Assembly: GCA_018820855.1 (NCBI GenBank)
Contig: JAHJNL010000090.1
Location: 1 to 42,438, forward strand
Direction of reading: 5' to 3'
From: Pseudomonadota bacterium
Lineage (GTDB): Bacteria; Desulfobacterota; Desulfobulbia; Desulfobulbales; Desulfocapsaceae
DNA length: 42,438 bases
The notes beneath the pieces are model-generated. The model had not been told where the DNA came from and did not search any database. It worked only from the letters and a program-made list of their open reading frames with translations. Below are positions 17,324 through 25,630 of this stretch, piece after piece (within the stretch, counting starts at the first letter, position 1; each line of letters starts with the position of its first letter). The position numbers and the translations under genes were made by a program.

Positions 17324-18106
17324 ATGGGAAAAATTGTAGCAGTAGCCAGTCAGAAGGGTGGTGTGGGAAAGACAACAACCTGCCTGAATCTGGCCGTAAG
17401 CCTGACAGGACTTGGGAAAAAGGTCCTTCTGGTGGATTGTGATCCTCAAGGTGCGCTGGCTGCTGCCAGTAATCTGAAAAGAATTACGGACAAGGGACTG
17501 GTGCAGCTTCTGACAGGGGAATTACAGGAAGAGGATGTCGTCATTCCTGCAGGCAAACGCTCCCTTGCTCTGGTCGGTAGCGGTGTTCTGGAGACAGAAG
17601 ATATTTTCTTTTTGGAACAGCAAGCAGTAAGCGGCAATCTGGGTAAGGCCATTCGTGCCCTGTCCGTTGGCTACGATTATACCCTTCTTGATACCCAGGC
17701 GGGACTCAGTAGAGGCCTTTTTCAACTTTTCAGTGACGTGGATTCTGTGCTTCTGCCATGCACCTGCAAGGCTACCACGGTCAAAACCCTGCCGCTTTTT
17801 CTCAAGTTTATCCAGCAGGCCAGGCAGTCAGAAAATCACAGACTGAAACTCGAAGGCGTGGTCCTCACCATGTATAATGAGTCTGATCCCTGCGCCGTAG
17901 AGGTCAGTGAAACGATACAGGATGCCTTTCCCCAGGAGATTTTTTTTCGAACCTCTATCCCGCTGCTGCTCAGCTTTGAACAGGCCTCGCTGCGCGCCGT
18001 TCCGGTGGCCTTATTGAAAAGGGATACTCTTGCTGTGCAGGCCTATGACAAGCTGGCATTTGAATTGGTCGCACGGCAGAAAGGAGGAGAGGGCAGGAAT
18101 GAATAG
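17324..18106 (+). CDS. ParA/MinD-type ATPase, orphan (no ParB)
   Basis: Deviant Walker ATPase of 260 residues in the ParA/MinD superfamily. It begins MGKIVAVASQKGGVGKTTTC with the KGGVGKTT loop at 11-18, then VLLVDCDPQGALAA (switch I, 35-48) and the Walker B segment YDYTLLDTQAGLSRG. No ParB, parS site or C-terminal membrane-targeting amphipathic helix is evident. In known orphan ParA systems the ATPase spaces protein cargo over the nucleoid, such as chemotaxis clusters or carboxysomes. The ribosome site CCAGGAGGG is strong. The following Roadblock-like gene overlaps by 8 nt, making it the most likely partner or cargo. A role in positioning the signalling complex made by this operon is an inference. 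Chromosome partitioning is less likely given the context. Confidence 0.85.
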   Translation: MGKIVAVASQKGGVGKTTTCLNLAVSLTGLGKKVLLVDCDPQGALAAASNLKRITDKGLVQLLTGELQEEDVVIPAGKRSLALVGSGVLETEDIFFLEQQAVSGNLGKAIRALSVGYDYTLLDTQAGLSRGLFQLFSDVDSVLLPCTCKATTVKTLPLFLKFIQQARQSENHRLKLEGVVLTMYNESDPCAVEVSETIQDAFPQEIFFRTSIPLLLSFEQASLRAVPVALLKRDTLAVQAYDKLAFELVARQKGGEGRNE

Positions 18107-18617
18107 ATTAAAAAAATCCAAAGAACTCCTTGAGGCAGCCTCTATCTTTAACGCCCTGCTTGTCCAGGAAGAGGATGATATGGCAAAACAGCAGCAGGCC
18201 GCCAAAGCTGAGCTGACAACTGCCGACAATGTGGCGGAAAATCAACCCTTCCGCGGCGATCAGTTGGAAAATGTCTTGTATGGTATGTGCCAGCGTGGCG
18301 GTTTTCAGGGCGCTGCGGTTGCCGATGAGCAGGGATTGGCCCTGGCCATTTATAACAGTCCGGTGGAGGGGGATGTCCTGGCCGCCTTTACCACGGTGCT
18401 CGGTGAGGCCATAGGTAAGGCAGGGCGTTTTCTCGAGCAACATGACGCCAACAATATTTCCCTTGATATTAATTTTATAGATAAAGCTGTGGTGCGCCAA
18501 TTTTCTCTTGGTGACAACTCCTTTTATATCTTGGTGATCTGTGGGCAGGAGATTGATGAACGGAGTGAAATTGAACTTTCTATCAAGCAGGTTACTGCTA
18601 TTCTGGAGAAGCACTAA
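18099..18617 (+). CDS. Roadblock-like protein with basic N-terminal extension
   Basis: Protein of 172 residues, last gene of the signalling operon. ATG 18099 overlaps the ParA-type gene by 8 nt and has GGAGGAGAGGG upstream; the longer frame to 18030 lacks support. Residues 1-60 are an extension beginning MNRLKKSKELLEAAS, basic and then helical with an acidic EEDD stretch and a KQQQAAKAE segment. Residues about 65-172 resemble a Roadblock/LC7 fold: GGFQGAAVADEQGLALAIYN, a helix GDVLAAFTTVLGEAIGKAGRF, then NNISLDINFIDKAVVRQF and SFYILVICG. Basic N-terminal peptides are used by ParB and other ParA partners to stimulate ATPase activity, so this protein could link the ATPase to the signalling proteins. 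The Roadblock call is moderate because sequence similarity in this family is low. Confidence 0.72.
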   Translation: MNRLKKSKELLEAASIFNALLVQEEDDMAKQQQAAKAELTTADNVAENQPFRGDQLENVLYGMCQRGGFQGAAVADEQGLALAIYNSPVEGDVLAAFTTVLGEAIGKAGRFLEQHDANNISLDINFIDKAVVRQFSLGDNSFYILVICGQEIDERSEIELSIKQVTAILEKH

Positions 18618-18627
18618 GAGGGAAGGA

Positions 18628-18654
18628 GCTGCGGCACAATCTTTGTGCCGCAGC
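18628..18654. terminator. GC-rich hairpin between convergent genes
   Basis: Perfect 11-bp stem GCTGCGGCACA (18628-18638) with its complement (18644-18654) and a 5-nt loop, in the 60-nt gap between the signalling operon and glnS, which converge. No U tract follows on either strand, so it could be a weak or factor-assisted bidirectional terminator. Confidence 0.5.
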
Positions 18655-18677
18655 AGAATGTAGAGCAGAGCAGGTTT

Positions 18678-20366
18678 TTACCCCTGGCTTTTTGCCCAGG
18701 AGTCGCGTAATCCCACGGTGCGGTTGAATACCAGATGCTCTGGCTTTGAATCCGCAGTATCCACACAGAAATATCCCTGGCGTTCAAACTGCACACTGGT
18801 GCCTGGTGCTGTGTTGGCAAGGGAAGGTTCAACCAGGCAGTTTGTGAGAACAGTAAGAGAATCGGTGTTGAGGTGCTCCTTGAAATCCACCTCCTTGTCT
18901 GCATCCGGGTTTTCCACGGCAAAGAGTCGGTCATAGAGTCGTACCTGGCAGCTCAGGGCATGCGCTGCCGAGACCCAGTGGATGGTACCTTTGACCTTGC
19001 GTCCATCCGGGGCATTGCCTCCGTGAGTGGCTGGATCATAGGTGCAGTGAATTTCACTGACAAGCCCTGTGCTCTCATCTTTGATCACTGAGACGCAGGT
19101 GACAAAATATGCGTAGCGCAGCCGTACCTCCCGGCCTGGTCCCAGGCGGAAGAATTTCTTTGGAGGATCCTCCATGAAATCAGTTCGTTCAATGTAGATT
19201 TCCCGCGAGAAGGGGAGGCGTCTTGTGCCCATCTCAGGTTTCTGCGGGTGATTTTTTGCCTCTACTTCTTCTGATTCGTCTTCCGGGTAATTTGTGATAA
19301 TCACCTTCAAAGGATCCAGGACTCCCATGACCCGCGGAGCAGTTTCGTTCAGGTCGTTGCGGGCACTGTTTTCAAGGACCCCCATGTCGATCCAGCTTTC
19401 CTTCTTACCGACACCTATCTCAGAACAAAAATTACGGATAGAGGCCGGGGTGTAGCCACGACGCCTGAGTCCGGAGATGGTCAGCATCCTTGGGTCATCC
19501 CAGCCGGTTACATAACCGCCGGTCACCAGTTGCAGGATCTTCCGTTTGGACATCACCGTGTAGGTCAGGTTGAGACGGGCAAATTCAATCTGTCGTGGAT
19601 GGGAGGAGGTTTCCAGGGTGTCCAGGAACCAGTCGTAAAGCGGCCTGTGATCTTCGAACTCCAGGGTGCAGAGGGAATGGGTGATCTTCTCCATGGCATC
19701 AGAGAGACAGTGGGTATAGTCGTACATGGGATAGATGCACCACTTGCTGCCGGTGCGGTGGTGATCGACCTTCATGATTCTGTAGATCACTGGATCGCGC
19801 ATATTGAGGTTGGGGGAGGCCATGTCGATCTTGGCCCGCAGCACATGACTGCCCGTCTCGAACTTTCCTTCTTTCATTCCCTGAAAAAGCTCGATATTTT
19901 CCTCGATTGAGCGATTCCGGTATGGGCTTTCTTTCCCGGCTTCGGTGAGGGTGCCGCGATATTCCCGCATTTCCTCAGCAGTGAGGCGGCAGACATAGGC
20001 CTTATCGCGGCGGATAAGCTCTATTGCATATTCATAGAGTTTGTCAAAGTAATCGGAAGCAAAGAAAAGATCGTCACCCCAATCATATCCAAGCCACTGC
20101 ACATCAGTCTTGATGGATTCAACATAGGCAGCCTCTTCTTTACTTGGGTTGGTGTCATCAAAGCGGAGATGGCAGCGGGAATTGTTTTCTTGTGCAATGC
20201 CGAAGTTGAGACAAATTGATTTGGCATGGCCGATATGCAGAAAGCCGTTCGGTTCCGGAGGAAAACGGGTAACCGGGGCAGTATGTTTTCCGTTTTTGAG
20301 GTCTTCGGCAATAATCTGTCGAATGAAATCAAGTGATTTGTCGTGACTCAGGTCGTTATTGTCCAT
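18678..20366 (-). CDS. glnS: Glutaminyl-tRNA synthetase
   Basis: Class I aminoacyl-tRNA synthetase, 562 residues, charging tRNA-Gln with glutamine directly. The HIGH motif is in [16 protein letters not shown] (44-47) and the KMSKS motif is VMSKRK at about 271-276, followed by [20 protein letters not shown], a hallmark of GlnRS that separates it from GluRS. The C-terminal beta-barrel anticodon-binding region is present ([20 protein letters not shown]), so it is full length. The start ATG has AGGAGAG upstream. It lies 32 nt downstream of gltX on the same strand, so both are probably on one transcript. Having GlnRS suggests that tRNA-Gln is not made solely by the GatCAB amidotransferase route. 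Confidence 0.96.
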   Translation of the reverse strand: MDNNDLSHDKSLDFIRQIIAEDLKNGKHTAPVTRFPPEPNGFLHIGHAKSICLNFGIAQENNSRCHLRFDDTNPSKEEAAYVESIKTDVQWLGYDWGDDLFFASDYFDKLYEYAIELIRRDKAYVCRLTAEEMREYRGTLTEAGKESPYRNRSIEENIELFQGMKEGKFETGSHVLRAKIDMASPNLNMRDPVIYRIMKVDHHRTGSKWCIYPMYDYTHCLSDAMEKITHSLCTLEFEDHRPLYDWFLDTLETSSHPRQIEFARLNLTYTVMSKRKILQLVTGGYVTGWDDPRMLTISGLRRRGYTPASIRNFCSEIGVGKKESWIDMGVLENSARNDLNETAPRVMGVLDPLKVIITNYPEDESEEVEAKNHPQKPEMGTRRLPFSREIYIERTDFMEDPPKKFFRLGPGREVRLRYAYFVTCVSVIKDESTGLVSEIHCTYDPATHGGNAPDGRKVKGTIHWVSAAHALSCQVRLYDRLFAVENPDADKEVDFKEHLNTDSLTVLTNCLVEPSLANTAPGTSVQFERQGYFCVDTADSKPEHLVFNRTVGLRDSWAKSQG

Positions 20367-20398
20367 TGGTTTCTCTCCTGAAGAAAAGCTCTGTTGGA

Positions 20399-21880
20399 TC
20401 AGGTGTGGTAAAGTTTCCCGACATCGCGTAAACGCCGTACAACGCGTTCCCGGCCGATGGTGATCAGGATGTCAAACATGGACGGGCCGGCAAGTTGGCC
20501 GGTGACTGCGGTACGCATGCCATTGATGATGACCCCGGGTTTTACCCCCTTTTCCTCTGCCAGTTCTCTGGCGACCCGTTCGGCCTCTTCAAGGTTGAAC
20601 TCAGCGAGTGCTTCATAACGATCAGCCAGCATGGGCAACCATTCTTTCAGCTCCTCATACTTGAGAATATTTTTCTTCAATGGTTTTTCTTCTACCTGAA
20701 AATCATCGGCAAAGTAGGCTCGACCCAAGGAGCCGAAGTCGGTAAGGGTATGAAAGCGGTCCCTGATGAGGTCTATGGTGTGAAGGAACCACTCTTTTTT
20801 CTCGTCAGCATAGGCCTCATCCCAGAGTCCCTCAGCCTTGAGAAATGGTTGTGTCATCTCTGCAATCTCTTCCACAGGCATAGTGCGCAGGTAGTGTTCG
20901 TTGATGGCAATGGCCTTGGGGTCGGTGAAAAATTTGGCATCATCCTTACGATAATTGAATATCGAATTGGATTTGTTGATCCTCTCGAGGGTGAAGGCCT
21001 GGATCAGTTCTTCCCGTGAGAAAAATTCTGTGTCATCACCGGAAGACCAGCCAAGTAGAACGAGGAAGTTGGACAATGCCCAGGGGATAAAGCCGTGATC
21101 CCGGTAAAATTGGACAGAGACGATCTCGCCGTGGCTGCGTTTGGAAATCTTGGCCTTTTTCAGGTCCAGGGTGAGCGGCATGTGGGCAAAGACAGGTAAC
21201 GGCGCATCCAGGGCCTCGTAGAGAAGGACCTGACGAATGGTGTTGGTCATATGGTCCTGGCCGCGGATGATGTGGGTGATCCGATCTCTGATATCATCTA
21301 CCACATTGCACAAAAGATACAGGGGCTTGCCGGTGGAGCGAACGATGACAAAATCTTCGATTTCATCATAGCTTGCTTTGATATGACCCAGTACCTTGTC
21401 ATCATATCCTAAGAAGCCTTCTCTGGCAGGAACTTTGAAGCGCACGACAGAGGGGAGGCCAGCCGCCTCTTTTTCAGCGATCTGCTCTGCACTGAGGTGT
21501 CGACAGGTGCCGTCATAGCCAAAGGTGGTTTTGTTGGCTTGGGCCGCCTCTCGTTTGGCTTCCAGTTCTTCCTTGGTGCAGAAACATTTGTAGGCCTTCC
21601 CTTCCTCAAGAAGTCTCTCTGCTGCAGCAATATGGTCTGCGCTGAATTCTGTCTGGAAATAGGGGCCTTCGTCCCAGTTAATACCAAGCCACTCCAGTCC
21701 GTCAAGGATGCCTTGAATGGATCCCTGTGTGGAACGATCAGTATCAGTGTCTTCAATGCGGAGAATGAGTTTGCCGCCTGTCTTTTTTGCATACAGCCAG
21801 TTGTAAAGTGCTGTTCTGGCTCCACCAATATGGAGGTAACCCGTAGGGCTCGGGGGAAATCGTAAGCGTGTTTCAGTCAT
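20399..21880 (-). CDS. gltX: Glutamyl-tRNA synthetase
   Basis: Class I synthetase, 493 residues, the usual bacterial GluRS length. The active site opens with [20 protein letters not shown] (HIGG at 17-20, the common GluRS form of HIGH) and has [11 protein letters not shown]. The KMSKS loop is [10 protein letters not shown] at about 243-252. A cysteine cluster, CFCTKEEL (C99 and C101) with C126 in GYDGTCRHL, matches the zinc site of the SWIM-like insertion in zinc-containing GluRS. The C-terminal helical anticodon domain continues to the end. It is the first gene of the gltX-glnS pair; a promoter candidate lies 69 nt upstream. Whether it is discriminating (glutamate only) or also charges tRNA-Gln cannot be read, though the adjacent glnS argues for the discriminating form. 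Confidence 0.96.
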   Translation of the reverse strand: MTETRLRFPPSPTGYLHIGGARTALYNWLYAKKTGGKLILRIEDTDTDRSTQGSIQGILDGLEWLGINWDEGPYFQTEFSADHIAAAERLLEEGKAYKCFCTKEELEAKREAAQANKTTFGYDGTCRHLSAEQIAEKEAAGLPSVVRFKVPAREGFLGYDDKVLGHIKASYDEIEDFVIVRSTGKPLYLLCNVVDDIRDRITHIIRGQDHMTNTIRQVLLYEALDAPLPVFAHMPLTLDLKKAKISKRSHGEIVSVQFYRDHGFIPWALSNFLVLLGWSSGDDTEFFSREELIQAFTLERINKSNSIFNYRKDDAKFFTDPKAIAINEHYLRTMPVEEIAEMTQPFLKAEGLWDEAYADEKKEWFLHTIDLIRDRFHTLTDFGSLGRAYFADDFQVEEKPLKKNILKYEELKEWLPMLADRYEALAEFNLEEAERVARELAEEKGVKPGVIINGMRTAVTGQLAGPSMFDILITIGRERVVRRLRDVGKLYHT

Positions 21881-21948
21881 GGAGAACCTTATATAAATTA
21901 ATGGGGAATGAGCAGTTGAATGGTGAAACTATTCCAAAATACACGTAA

Positions 21949-21977
21949 TGTATATCGTTTTCAGGAGGATTGTTCAA
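21949..21977 (-). promoter_or_regulatory. Candidate sigma70 promoter for gltX-glnS
   Basis: On the minus strand, TTGAAC (21977-21972), a 17-nt spacer, then TATACA (21954-21949), giving a leader of about 60 nt. Together with the serA promoter candidate this accounts for part of the 414-nt gap 21881-22294, where I see no gene. Confidence 0.5.
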
Positions 21978-22124
21978 TAGCAAAAGTATCGTTCATCCAT
22001 GAGCTCTTGTTGCCGCCCAGGCGAAACGAATAGCGATTGTTGCTGTCTTGGAAGTGGTTGTGATGGCAACTGTGGCAGGAACAGGTTGCACCCTAATGAG
22101 CAATGCCAGTCGGACTATTTTTTG

Positions 22125-22153
22125 TTGTTCTCTTGAGTTGAACCCTGTATAGT
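22125..22153 (+). promoter_or_regulatory. Candidate promoter for serA
   Basis: TTGTTC (22125-22130), a 17-nt spacer, then TATAGT (22148-22153), about 140 nt upstream of the serA ATG. The leader contains a short TCCTTT/AAAGGA hairpin near 22247-22262 but no recognisable riboswitch or T-box. Confidence 0.35.
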
Positions 22154-22294
22154 TTTTCTCTTTAGCTGGTCAGGTCGCAGTGGAGAGTTGTCCAAAGGCA
22201 TGGGAAGCAAAGAAAACTGGAGCTGGGGCTAGATAAAATTCGTGTCCTTTGGAGAAAGGATGCTCATTAAATAGAAGCAAGAGAAGGAGTAAAC

Positions 22295-23884
22295 ATGAAA
22301 GTACTTATTAGTGACAATCTGTCTCCGGCAGGTGCAAAGATCTTGACTGATGCCGGTCTCGACGTTGATATTATTACCGGCCTGCCCCCAGAAGAGTTGA
22401 AAAAAATTATTGGTGATTATGATGGTCTGGTTATTCGCAGTGCCACCAAAGTTACCTCCGAGATAATCGATGCCGCTGAAAACCTGAAAGTTGTTGGTCG
22501 TGCAGGTATTGGTCTGGATAACGTTGATATTCCTGCTGCCAGCAAGAAGGGCATAGTGGTCATGAATGCCCCGGATGGTAATGCCACTACTGCTGCTGAG
22601 CATGCCATTGGCATGATGATGTCCCTGTCCCGGAATATTCCTCAGGCCACTGCTTCCATGAAAGAAGGAAAGTGGGAAAAAAAGAGTTTTATGGGTCGTG
22701 AACTCACCGGAAAGACCTTAGGCATTTTTGGCATCGGTCGTATCGGTGCCATTGCGGCTAATCGTGCTCAGGGCTTGAAGATGAAAACTATCGCTTATGA
22801 CCCCCATATGCCCAAAGATCTGGTGGACAAACTTGGTGTGGAACTGGTGAGCATAGAGGAGCTGGCAAAACGTTCCGATTATATCACCGTCCATGTCCCC
22901 TTGACCAAAGAGACTGATAAGGTACTTTCCACGGAATTTTTCAAAAATATGAAAAATGACGCCATGTTCATTGATTGTGCTCGTGGCGGAGTCTGTGATG
23001 AGGATGCGCTGTATAAGGCCTTGGTGGATGGAGAGATTGCCGGTGCGGCCCTTGATGTCTATGCTAAAGAACCCACTACTCTGGAAAATTGTCCTCTCCT
23101 GGGGTTAAAGAATTTTATCTGCACGCCCCATCTTGGTGCTTCCACCAGTGAGGCACAGGAAAATGTGGCACTGGCCATCGCCGAGCAGGTTGCCGACTAT
23201 TTGAACAAGGGTGTGGTTACCAATGCTGTGAACGTACCTTCGGTCAGTGATGAGGTCCTGGCCCAGGTCGGACCCTATGTGAATTTAGGGGAAAAGCTTG
23301 GTTCTCTGCATATGCAGATTGCCAAAGGCGGTGTGCAGGAGGTGCATATCGAATACAGTGGTGAGCTGGCTGAGTTGAATACCAGTCCGATTACTGTAGC
23401 CTTTCTCAAAGGGCTGTTTACTCCCATCCTGCAGGATGCCGTGAACTACGTTAATGCCCCGGTCATTGCCAAGGATCGCGGAATCCGGGTGGTGGAATCT
23501 AAATCTGATCAATCCCATGATTTTATCAATGTCCTCAGCATCAAAGTCGTGACCAATGAAGGCGAAAATGTGCTGGTAGGCACTGTTTTCGGTAAAAATG
23601 AACCGCGTCTGGTTCGTCTCAATACCTTTCGTCTTGAGGCCCTGCCTTCAGGTCCTATGCTTCTCGTTTATAACAATGATGTCCCTGGTGTTATCGGAGA
23701 TCTGGGCAGCACTCTGGGCAAGGCCGGCGTGAATATTTCACGGATGACTGTTGGACGTGAAGAGGCCAGTGAACAGAATATTATTCTACTGAGCACAGAC
23801 CACATTATTTCCAAGGAGCTGTTAGCTGAGGTTAAGGGATTGGGCAATATCGATGATGCCTTGGCTCTGGAGCTTGGCGTATAG
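22295..23884 (+). CDS. serA: D-3-phosphoglycerate dehydrogenase, long form
   Basis: NAD-dependent dehydrogenase taking 3-phosphoglycerate to 3-phosphohydroxypyruvate, the first step of serine synthesis. At 529 residues it is the long (type I) form with an intervening allosteric substrate-binding domain plus a C-terminal ACT domain. The substrate domain shows LKVVGRAGIGLDNVDIPAAS, the Rossmann motif is KTLGIFGIGRIGAIAA near residue 140, the catalytic Arg lies in DCARGGVCDEDAL, Glu in AALDVYAKEPT, and the His in ICTPHLGASTSEAQ. The ACT domain (about 455-529) reads LLVYNNDVPGVIGDLGSTLG and is where serine feedback would act. AGAAGGAG precedes the ATG. It appears to be monocistronic, closed by a clear terminator. 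Confidence 0.96.
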   Translation: MKVLISDNLSPAGAKILTDAGLDVDIITGLPPEELKKIIGDYDGLVIRSATKVTSEIIDAAENLKVVGRAGIGLDNVDIPAASKKGIVVMNAPDGNATTAAEHAIGMMMSLSRNIPQATASMKEGKWEKKSFMGRELTGKTLGIFGIGRIGAIAANRAQGLKMKTIAYDPHMPKDLVDKLGVELVSIEELAKRSDYITVHVPLTKETDKVLSTEFFKNMKNDAMFIDCARGGVCDEDALYKALVDGEIAGAALDVYAKEPTTLENCPLLGLKNFICTPHLGASTSEAQENVALAIAEQVADYLNKGVVTNAVNVPSVSDEVLAQVGPYVNLGEKLGSLHMQIAKGGVQEVHIEYSGELAELNTSPITVAFLKGLFTPILQDAVNYVNAPVIAKDRGIRVVESKSDQSHDFINVLSIKVVTNEGENVLVGTVFGKNEPRLVRLNTFRLEALPSGPMLLVYNNDVPGVIGDLGSTLGKAGVNISRMTVGREEASEQNIILLSTDHIISKELLAEVKGLGNIDDALALELGV

Positions 23885-24016
23885 TCTTTCTGTGAGAGAG
23901 ATAACAAAATGTTTTGATTAGCTTAAACAATACCAGGTGCTTGTTGAAACTGTAGAAGGCCTTGTAGAACTCTGCAGGACTAGGCAGTATATTTGTTGAC
24001 TGTAAAGAGGTAAAAC

Positions 24017-24051
24017 AAAAACCGGGGCAACTGTTTGCTGCTCCGGTTTTT
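24017..24051 (+). terminator. Rho-independent terminator after serA
   Basis: Arms 24017-24029 (AAAAACCGGGGCA) and 24039-24051 (TGCTCCGGTTTTT) form a 13-bp stem with one G-U pair and a 9-nt loop, followed by a T-rich tail. It lies 132 nt after the serA stop. Confidence 0.85.
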
Positions 24052-24087
24052 GTCTTATTGATTTCTTTTTTTTGGAGGTGGGGGAAC

Positions 24088-24432
24088 ATGGCTACTGAAT
24101 TTGAACAGGGGTGTCCCTGTGGAGATGGAAAGGTTCCTGATCGGCACGGCAGATGTGTTATGCCTGAGGTCACATTCACAGCTTTTATCATGTCCTTAAA
24201 TACATCCGCCCTGTATCATCTGGGAGAAATTGCTGATCCGGCAACCGGGAAGAAAATTATTGATTTCTCTTTGGCTCGTCATGCCATTGATACCCTGGTT
24301 CTGCTGCAGGAAAAGACCAAGGGAAACTTGGATTCAGATGAGGCGGAAATGCTGAAAAACATCTTATATGATGTAAAGATGCGCTTTGTTCAGGCTGTCC
24401 AGAATAACTCAACTACCAAAAAATCCCCTTGA
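24088..24432 (+). CDS. DUF1844 family protein with N-terminal CPCGDG motif
   Basis: Small cytoplasmic protein of 114 residues. The core TFTAFIMSLNTSALYHLGEI and GKKIIDFSLARHAIDTLVLLQEKTKGNL is the DUF1844 domain, found widely in Deltaproteobacteria and related phyla; its function is unknown. The N-terminal CPCGDGKVPDRHGRC segment (residues 8-22), with three cysteines and a His, looks able to bind a metal, though that is an inference. ATG 24088 has TTGGAGG 9 nt upstream; the TTG-initiated longer frame from 24058 reads through that ribosome site. It ends 1 nt before the ispE start, so translation of the two is probably coupled. Confidence 0.82.
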   Translation: MATEFEQGCPCGDGKVPDRHGRCVMPEVTFTAFIMSLNTSALYHLGEIADPATGKKIIDFSLARHAIDTLVLLQEKTKGNLDSDEAEMLKNILYDVKMRFVQAVQNNSTTKKSP

Positions 24433-24433
24433 A

Positions 24434-25327
24434 ATGGCGGAAGTATATGGGGAAGCGCTTGTTGTACGGGCACCGGCCAAAGTAAATCTTACTCTGCGTA
24501 TTCTTGGTAAGCGGCCTGACGGTTATCACAATCTTGATTCGGTGATGCAGAAGATAGAGCTTGCCGATATCATCAGTATCAGGTGCTCCAAGCAGCCCGG
24601 TATTCACCTGTCCTGTCCAGGGTCAGACCTTCCGGAGAATGAATCAAACCTGGTGTGGAAGGCTGCAGCGGCTTTTTTACGGGCAACTGACAGAACAGCA
24701 GATTGCGGTGTCTCCATTGTTTTGGAGAAACATATTCCGGTGGCTGCCGGACTTGGTGGGGGGAGTAGCGATGCCGGGGCCGTTTTAACAGGTCTTAATC
24801 GCCTCCTGCATGCCGATTTGTCTGAGGATGCTTTGCTCGACCTTGGTCGTTCGCTTGGTGCGGATGTCCCTTTTTTTGTTGTCCCTCACCATGCTGTACG
24901 TGCAACTGGTATCGGTGATAAAATGATACCGGTTTTTTCTCTTTCCGATTGTACACTTCTTCTTGTTAATCCGGGCTTTTCTGTATCGACCGCCTGGGTT
25001 TATAAAAATTTTACATTGACAAGGGCGGATAAAGTTTCTAATCTGTCTGATTCTCGTAAAAAAGATAACTTGAGCGAGTTACCAGATCCACTTTTTAATG
25101 ATCTGGAAAAGGTGACTATTGAACGCTATCCTGAGCTTGCAGTTATCAAAAATTTCTTGTTAGACAACGGTGCCTCAGGCGCCTTGATGTCTGGAAGCGG
25201 ACCTACTGTTTTTGGGGTTTTTCCAGATTCTCTTGGTGTTGCATCAAGTGATTTACATCACTGTGCCGATGAGCTGACAAAGAAATATGGATCAGGGGTC
25301 TTTATCACCAGGGTCCTTTGTAACTAG
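24434..25327 (+). CDS. ispE: 4-diphosphocytidyl-2-C-methyl-D-erythritol kinase
   Basis: GHMP-superfamily kinase of the MEP isoprenoid pathway, phosphorylating CDP-methylerythritol with ATP. The protein is 297 residues. Early motifs are VRAPAKVNLTLRILGKRPDG (12-30; the active-site Lys is in AKVNL) and YHNLDSVMQ. The ATP-binding glycine loop is PVAAGLGGGSSDAGAVLTG (102-120, with D113), then LGADVPFFV and the third GHMP motif GALMSGSGPTVFG near residue 252. ATG 24434 is 1 nt beyond the preceding stop and lacks its own ribosome site, consistent with coupling; a TTG at 24386 is in frame but would overlap the upstream gene. It comes before tRNA-Gln and prs, a common order in Deltaproteobacteria. 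Confidence 0.94.
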   Translation: MAEVYGEALVVRAPAKVNLTLRILGKRPDGYHNLDSVMQKIELADIISIRCSKQPGIHLSCPGSDLPENESNLVWKAAAAFLRATDRTADCGVSIVLEKHIPVAAGLGGGSSDAGAVLTGLNRLLHADLSEDALLDLGRSLGADVPFFVVPHHAVRATGIGDKMIPVFSLSDCTLLLVNPGFSVSTAWVYKNFTLTRADKVSNLSDSRKKDNLSELPDPLFNDLEKVTIERYPELAVIKNFLLDNGASGALMSGSGPTVFGVFPDSLGVASSDLHHCADELTKKYGSGVFITRVLCN

Positions 25328-25450
25328 TGTTTATCCGGAAACGGTCTTTTTGTCCGATCTCTGTGTTGTTGAAAAAAAATATCATCTTGATATATGGTTA
25401 TATATCCATTGTGTGATTTTTTTTCACGGCTCGAAATATTGTAAGTTCAC

Positions 25451-25479
25451 TTGCATGATCTTGAACAAAAAGACATAAT
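25451..25479 (+). promoter_or_regulatory. Candidate promoter for tRNA-Gln (and possibly prs)
   Basis: TTGCAT (25451-25456), a 17-nt spacer, then CATAAT (25474-25479), 28 nt before the tRNA 5' end. The spacing is ideal, but the hexamers are only partial matches. Confidence 0.4.
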
Positions 25480-25507
25480 TCTCTGGATGGAAACTGACTT
25501 GACCTGT

Positions 25508-25583
25508 AGGGGCGTGGCGAAGTGGTTAACGCATCGGGTTTTGATCCCGACATTCGGAGGTTCGAACCCTCCCGCCCCTGCCA
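25508..25583 (+). tRNA. tRNA-Gln (anticodon UUG)
   Basis: A 76-nt cloverleaf with encoded CCA. The acceptor stem AGGGGCG (25508-25514) pairs with CGCCCCT. The D arm is GCG/CGC around AAGTGGTTAA. The anticodon stem TCGGG/CCCGA encloses loop TTTTGAT, giving anticodon TTG. The T arm is GGAGG-TTCGAAC-CCTCC. It is the cognate substrate for the glnS product encoded at 18678-20366. Confidence 0.97.
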
Positions 25584-25630
25584 AGTAATCAGATATAAAA
25601 AACGCACTAAAATCTTACTGAGAACAGATT

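Noticed and set aside
18099-18617. Reading the ParA-type gene plus downstream gene as a parAB chromosome partition locus
   Set aside because: The downstream protein has no ParB N-terminal box, no helix-turn-helix, and no parS-like 16-mer was seen nearby.
25373-25417. AT-rich short inverted repeats (ATATCA/TGATAT and ATATAT repeats) after ispE considered as a terminator
   Set aside because: Stems are about 6 bp, AT only, and lack a following T run; too weak to call.
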